Assembly: GCF_011046735.1 (NCBI RefSeq)
Contig: NZ_CP049258.1
Coordinates: 806,001 to 870,000, forward strand
Source of the DNA: Nordella sp. HKS 07
Lineage (GTDB): Bacteria > Pseudomonadota > Alphaproteobacteria > Rhizobiales > Aestuariivirgaceae
DNA length: 64,000 nucleotides
Direction of reading: 5' to 3'
A program made the position numbers and the translations under genes. A model generated the notes under the pieces. That model did no database searches. It worked only from the letters and a program-made list of their open reading frames with translations, and had not been told where the DNA came from. Of the stretch, positions 61,359 through 64,000 are shown in pieces (within the stretch, counting starts at the first letter, position 1; each line of letters opens with the position of its first letter).

Positions 61359-61388
61359 AAAAAGCGGCGCGGGAGTTTCCCGCGCCGC
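61359..61388 (-). terminator. Strong hairpin with U-run between permease and ligase genes
   Basis: On the minus strand a GC stem (GCGGCGCGGGA with TCCCGCGCCGC, three-base loop) is followed by TTTTT. It has the form of an intrinsic terminator on the coding strand of the cluster, yet lies inside the apparent operon. Confidence 0.75.
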
Positions 61389-61400
61389 CGTCGTCGTCCG

Positions 61401-62882
61401 TTATGCCTTGGCGCGATGCTCCATCGCGAACTCCTCCTCCGGCGAGAGGATGAGCTTGTGGCGGCCAACAGCAGCGAAGTAGATGATCGCGGCCACGAAC
61501 CACACGCCGACCCAGAACACGCCATAGAAGAAGTTCGGATCCTGGATCTGGTAATAGAGCGTGACCACCGCGATGATGATCGTCACCACGGCGCCGCCGA
61601 TGCCGAGCGGGCTCCTGTAGGGCCGGTTGATATGGGGCTTGTTCTTCCTGAGCAGGATGAAAGAGACCGCCTGCAGGATATAGGAGAACATCGCCCCGAA
61701 CACCGCCATGTTGAGCAGCACGCTGCCGATGATGGCGCCGCCCTTCTCCGCACCGAGCGAGAACCAGATCACCAGCATGATGAGCAGGCCCACGATCGAG
61801 CCCACGACCATCGCGATATGCGGTGTACGGTAGGTTTGGTGGGTGAGCGACAGGCCCTTCGGGAAATAGCCCGCCCGCGACAGGGAGTAGATTTGCCGTC
61901 CTTGCGCGAACAGGATCGTATGGAAGCTCGCAATGAGCCCGGTGAGCGCCATGATGCCGAGCACCGTGACCCCCATATCGCCATAGATGGCGCGGAAACC
62001 GTCGAGCAGTGGCTCGAGCGAAGAGCCGAGCTTGTGGGCGCCGACGCCGGCGACCGACGGATTGAGCAGCACGATCATGAAGGCCGAAATCACGAGCGTC
62101 AGCATGCCGAGCAGGATGCCCTTCGGCATGTCGCGCTTGGGATCCACCGATTCTTCCGCCGCCAGCGGCAGTTGCTCGATGGCGAGGAACAGCCACACCG
62201 CGAAGGGCAGCGAGGCGAGGATGCCCGAGACGCCCATCGGGAACAGCGAGCCGTTGCCTTCCGGAAGCTCGCTTCCGTCGGGCGCGATATTAAGAGCCCA
62301 CCGGCTGAAGTCCATGTTCGGGAAAGCGCTGAACCAGAAGGTGACCATGACCGCGAGCGACAGCAGCGTCACGATCAGCGTCACCCGGAAGGAGAGCGCC
62401 ACGCCGAAGATGTTGAGCCCAAGGAAGATCAGATAGGTGATGATCCAGATGAGCGGCGAGTAGCTCGGATCGAAGCCGAAGATGCTGTTCACGTAAGCCG
62501 TGATGAAGGTCACGATCACCGCCGGCGTCACTACATATTCGACGTTTTCGCACAGGCCCGTGATAAAGCCGCCCCATGGACCCATGGCGGTGCGACCGAA
62601 GGAATAGGCCGCCCCCGTATGCGGCAGCGCCGGCGACATTTCGGCGATGCAGAAGACGAGGCCGATATACATGACGGCGATGATGGCGCCGGCGACCAGA
62701 AGCCCGCCCCAGCCCCCGGTGGCAAAGCCGAAATTCCAGCCTGAGAAATGGCCGGAGATGACGGCGCCGACACCCAATGCCCATAGCGACCATATCCCCG
62801 CATAGCGCTGGAGATGTCGCTTCTCGAAATATCCGGCGTCAGCCTTGGTAAAGCTGACGCCACCACTTTCCGTTTGAGACAT
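61401..62882 (-). CDS. APC-family permease, ethanolamine permease-like
   Basis: 493 residues from ATG 62882 (GGGGG four bases upstream). Twelve membrane segments. The N-terminal block AGIWSLWALGVGAVISGHFS and GWNFGFATGGWGGLLVAGAI, with AEMSPALPHTGAAYSFGRTA, closely resembles proton-coupled ethanolamine permeases as I recall them. It is the main reason to propose ethanolamine as substrate of the cluster; a related amine or amino acid is possible. Confidence 0.85.
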   Translation of the reverse strand: MSQTESGGVSFTKADAGYFEKRHLQRYAGIWSLWALGVGAVISGHFSGWNFGFATGGWGGLLVAGAIIAVMYIGLVFCIAEMSPALPHTGAAYSFGRTAMGPWGGFITGLCENVEYVVTPAVIVTFITAYVNSIFGFDPSYSPLIWIITYLIFLGLNIFGVALSFRVTLIVTLLSLAVMVTFWFSAFPNMDFSRWALNIAPDGSELPEGNGSLFPMGVSGILASLPFAVWLFLAIEQLPLAAEESVDPKRDMPKGILLGMLTLVISAFMIVLLNPSVAGVGAHKLGSSLEPLLDGFRAIYGDMGVTVLGIMALTGLIASFHTILFAQGRQIYSLSRAGYFPKGLSLTHQTYRTPHIAMVVGSIVGLLIMLVIWFSLGAEKGGAIIGSVLLNMAVFGAMFSYILQAVSFILLRKNKPHINRPYRSPLGIGGAVVTIIIAVVTLYYQIQDPNFFYGVFWVGVWFVAAIIYFAAVGRHKLILSPEEEFAMEHRAKA

Positions 62883-62916
62883 GAGTCCCCCGTTTCCCCT
62901 GTTGTTGCCCGCGACG

Positions 62917-62943
62917 GCGCCCCCCATGGGCGCCGCCGTTTCT
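62917..62943. terminator. GC hairpin between the two permease genes
   Basis: ACGGCGCCCCCCATGGGCGCCGCCGT folds into a stem of about ten pairs (GACGGCGCC and GGCGCCGCC, with a bulge). No U-run follows on the minus strand, so it may be a processing or stability element rather than a terminator. Confidence 0.4.
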
Positions 62944-62955
62944 TGTCAACGCACG

Positions 62956-64000
62956 TCAACTTCCCTGTGCGATCGCCGCCTCGGCAGCCGCGATCTCAGC
63001 CCTGCGCCGGGCGATTTCGTCGCCGATCGGCGGGCCGGCGAAGCGCTTGCCACGCAGCACCAGAAGCAGAGCCGCCATCACCACCGCGACGACGACCGCT
63101 GCCCAGAGGCCGAAGTTACTCGCGGGGTCCCGCCAGAAGTAGTAGACGGCCGCGACGGTGAGCGCCGCGAACAGCGCACCGAACGCCGCCTTGCCTTCCA
63201 TCGCGAACCAGAAGGCAGCAAGCGCCAGGATCATGAGCACGATGAGATAGCCCACCTTTTCCTGCGGCGGCTGCACACCGACGAAGATCAGCAGCGCGCA
63301 ACCGATGACGGCGAGCACCGCCACCGGAATGGAGGCCGCCTTGAGATCGAACGGCCCCTTGTTGGTCCATTCGCCGCTGAATTCGCCTTTGAGCGCGGCG
63401 CCGATCGGCATGAGATAGGACAGATATAGAAACACGGCGCAGCCCGTCGACAGGACCAGGAATGCGCCGCCATAGAGAGTTGCCACAATCGAGAGGGCAC
63501 CACCCACCCATATCGCCGCTCCCGGTGTGCGATAGATCGGGCTCACCTTCCTGAGCACATTCGACATCGGCAGGCCGCCATCGCGAGCGAAGGCATACAT
63601 CATGCGCGAGCAGGAGGTCAGTCCCGCGAGCGCGCAGAGGAAGTTCGACACCACAATGCCGATGATGATCAACGCCTTAAGCGCGAAAGGCATGGGCGAG
63701 ACCTGCATGAGCCAGTTGAACGAGGCCCAGCCCTGCTTGGCCGCGGCGGCTACTCCGTCAATGACGGTGCCGGACGCGTCGGTCTGATTGGGGAGCGCCA
63801 GCACCATCGCGCACACCATGAAATAGCCAAACAGGAATGACCACCAGACCGAGCGGATCATTCCTTTCGGCACTTCACGCTGGGCATTGCGGGTTTCCTC
63901 CGACGTATGCGCGGAGGCATCGAAGCCGGTGATGGTGTAGACCGCATGCAGCAGCCCGAGCGCCACGACATAGAGGAAAACATTGGCCTGTGGCCACACG
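62956..64000 (-). CDS. APC-family amino acid permease (start beyond the window)
   Basis: At least 347 C-terminal residues; the coding frame runs off the right edge. TGFDASAHTSEETRNAQREV and PKGMIRSVWWSFLFGYFMV are characteristic of the ACT (GABA/choline-type) branch of the APC superfamily. Eight or so membrane segments are in view, with a charged C-terminal helix (RRRAEIAAAEAAIAQGS). It lies 73 bases upstream of the ethanolamine-type permease on the same strand and is likely part of the same uptake system. Confidence 0.88.
   Translation of the reverse strand, partial: VWPQANVFLYVVALGLLHAVYTITGFDASAHTSEETRNAQREVPKGMIRSVWWSFLFGYFMVCAMVLALPNQTDASGTVIDGVAAAAKQGWASFNWLMQVSPMPFALKALIIIGIVVSNFLCALAGLTSCSRMMYAFARDGGLPMSNVLRKVSPIYRTPGAAIWVGGALSIVATLYGGAFLVLSTGCAVFLYLSYLMPIGAALKGEFSGEWTNKGPFDLKAASIPVAVLAVIGCALLIFVGVQPPQEKVGYLIVLMILALAAFWFAMEGKAAFGALFAALTVAAVYYFWRDPASNFGLWAAVVVAVVMAALLLVLRGKRFAGPPIGDEIARRRAEIAAAEAAIAQGS

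Noticed and set aside
59591-61453. A 620-residue plus-strand open frame
   Set aside because: Antisense to the aldehyde dehydrogenase and ligase genes, caused by high GC in third positions.

Overview
The window is a 64 kb piece of a high-GC, gene-dense chromosome from an alphaproteobacterium, most likely of the order Hyphomicrobiales (Rhizobiales). The signs are KdsD, GalE and GalU envelope genes of alphaproteobacterial type, an HWE-family histidine kinase, general-stress (EcfG-type) promoter sequences, a DUF1127 microprotein, Ku without a nearby ligase, Kdo hydroxylase, and intergenic hairpin repeats of the sort common in this order. I cannot name the genus. I saw no rRNA, tRNA, CRISPR array, phage or insertion-sequence transposase.

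Layout. 1-2.9 kb: end of a PotBC-type ABC importer operon with a NagB-like sugar-phosphate enzyme and a divergent ROK-family protein. 2.9-12.5 kb: envelope housekeeping (DUF459 hydrolase, lytic transglycosylase, galE, galU, a beta-barrel protein, kdsD, the SPFH/NfeD pair, hemH). 12.7-23 kb: signalling and stress (membrane histidine kinase, frameshifted agmatinase-like gene, small RSH-type HD hydrolase, EcfG-type promoters ahead of small genes, a 24-residue membrane peptide, DUF892 ferritin-like protein, HWE kinase, Ku, SRAP abasic-site protein). 23-29 kb: fused indolepyruvate ferredoxin oxidoreductase and a chrB-chrA chromate pair. 29-32.5 kb: a glycine-rich autotransporter. 32.6-34.7 kb: a CsoR/RcnR/InrS-type metal sensor, its probable operator, an MFS exporter with a His-rich tail and a YqaA-like protein. 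34.8-40.8 kb: a complete dipeptide-type ABC operon (binding protein, two permeases, fused double ATPase) with its RpiR-type regulator. 40.8-43.3 kb: cupin, AhpD-like protein and a divergent MocR regulator. 43.4-51 kb: an accessory stretch bounded by two inverted copies of a composite repeat and holding an acyl-CoA dehydrogenase, a PuuD-like amidohydrolase, DUF1349, a haloacid dehalogenase, cobalt nitrile hydratase with its activator, Kdo hydroxylase and a sugar-transfer ATP-grasp protein. 51-56.5 kb: DUF1127, a LysR regulator, CcdA, and a Zur-box-headed zinc cluster (ZnuA, ZevA-like, ZevB-like, PCuAC-like). 56.7-57.3 kb: a toxin-antitoxin pair. 57.4-64 kb: a leftward cluster (two APC permeases, glutamine-synthetase-like ligase, aldehyde dehydrogenase, iron alcohol dehydrogenase) that looks like a gamma-glutamyl-amine route, probably for ethanolamine or a similar amino alcohol.

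The best leads are: the gamma-glutamyl-amine cluster, with a PuuD-like hydrolase 12 kb away that could complete it; the Zur-controlled znuA-zevAB set, which lacks znuBC; the InrS/RcnR-like operator that overlaps a probably leaderless exporter gene; the CTAG-bounded composite repeat whose ends supply stop codons to all four neighbouring genes; and an EcfG-driven operon starting with a 24-residue membrane peptide. All functions are read from sequence motifs and family recall; no search was run.
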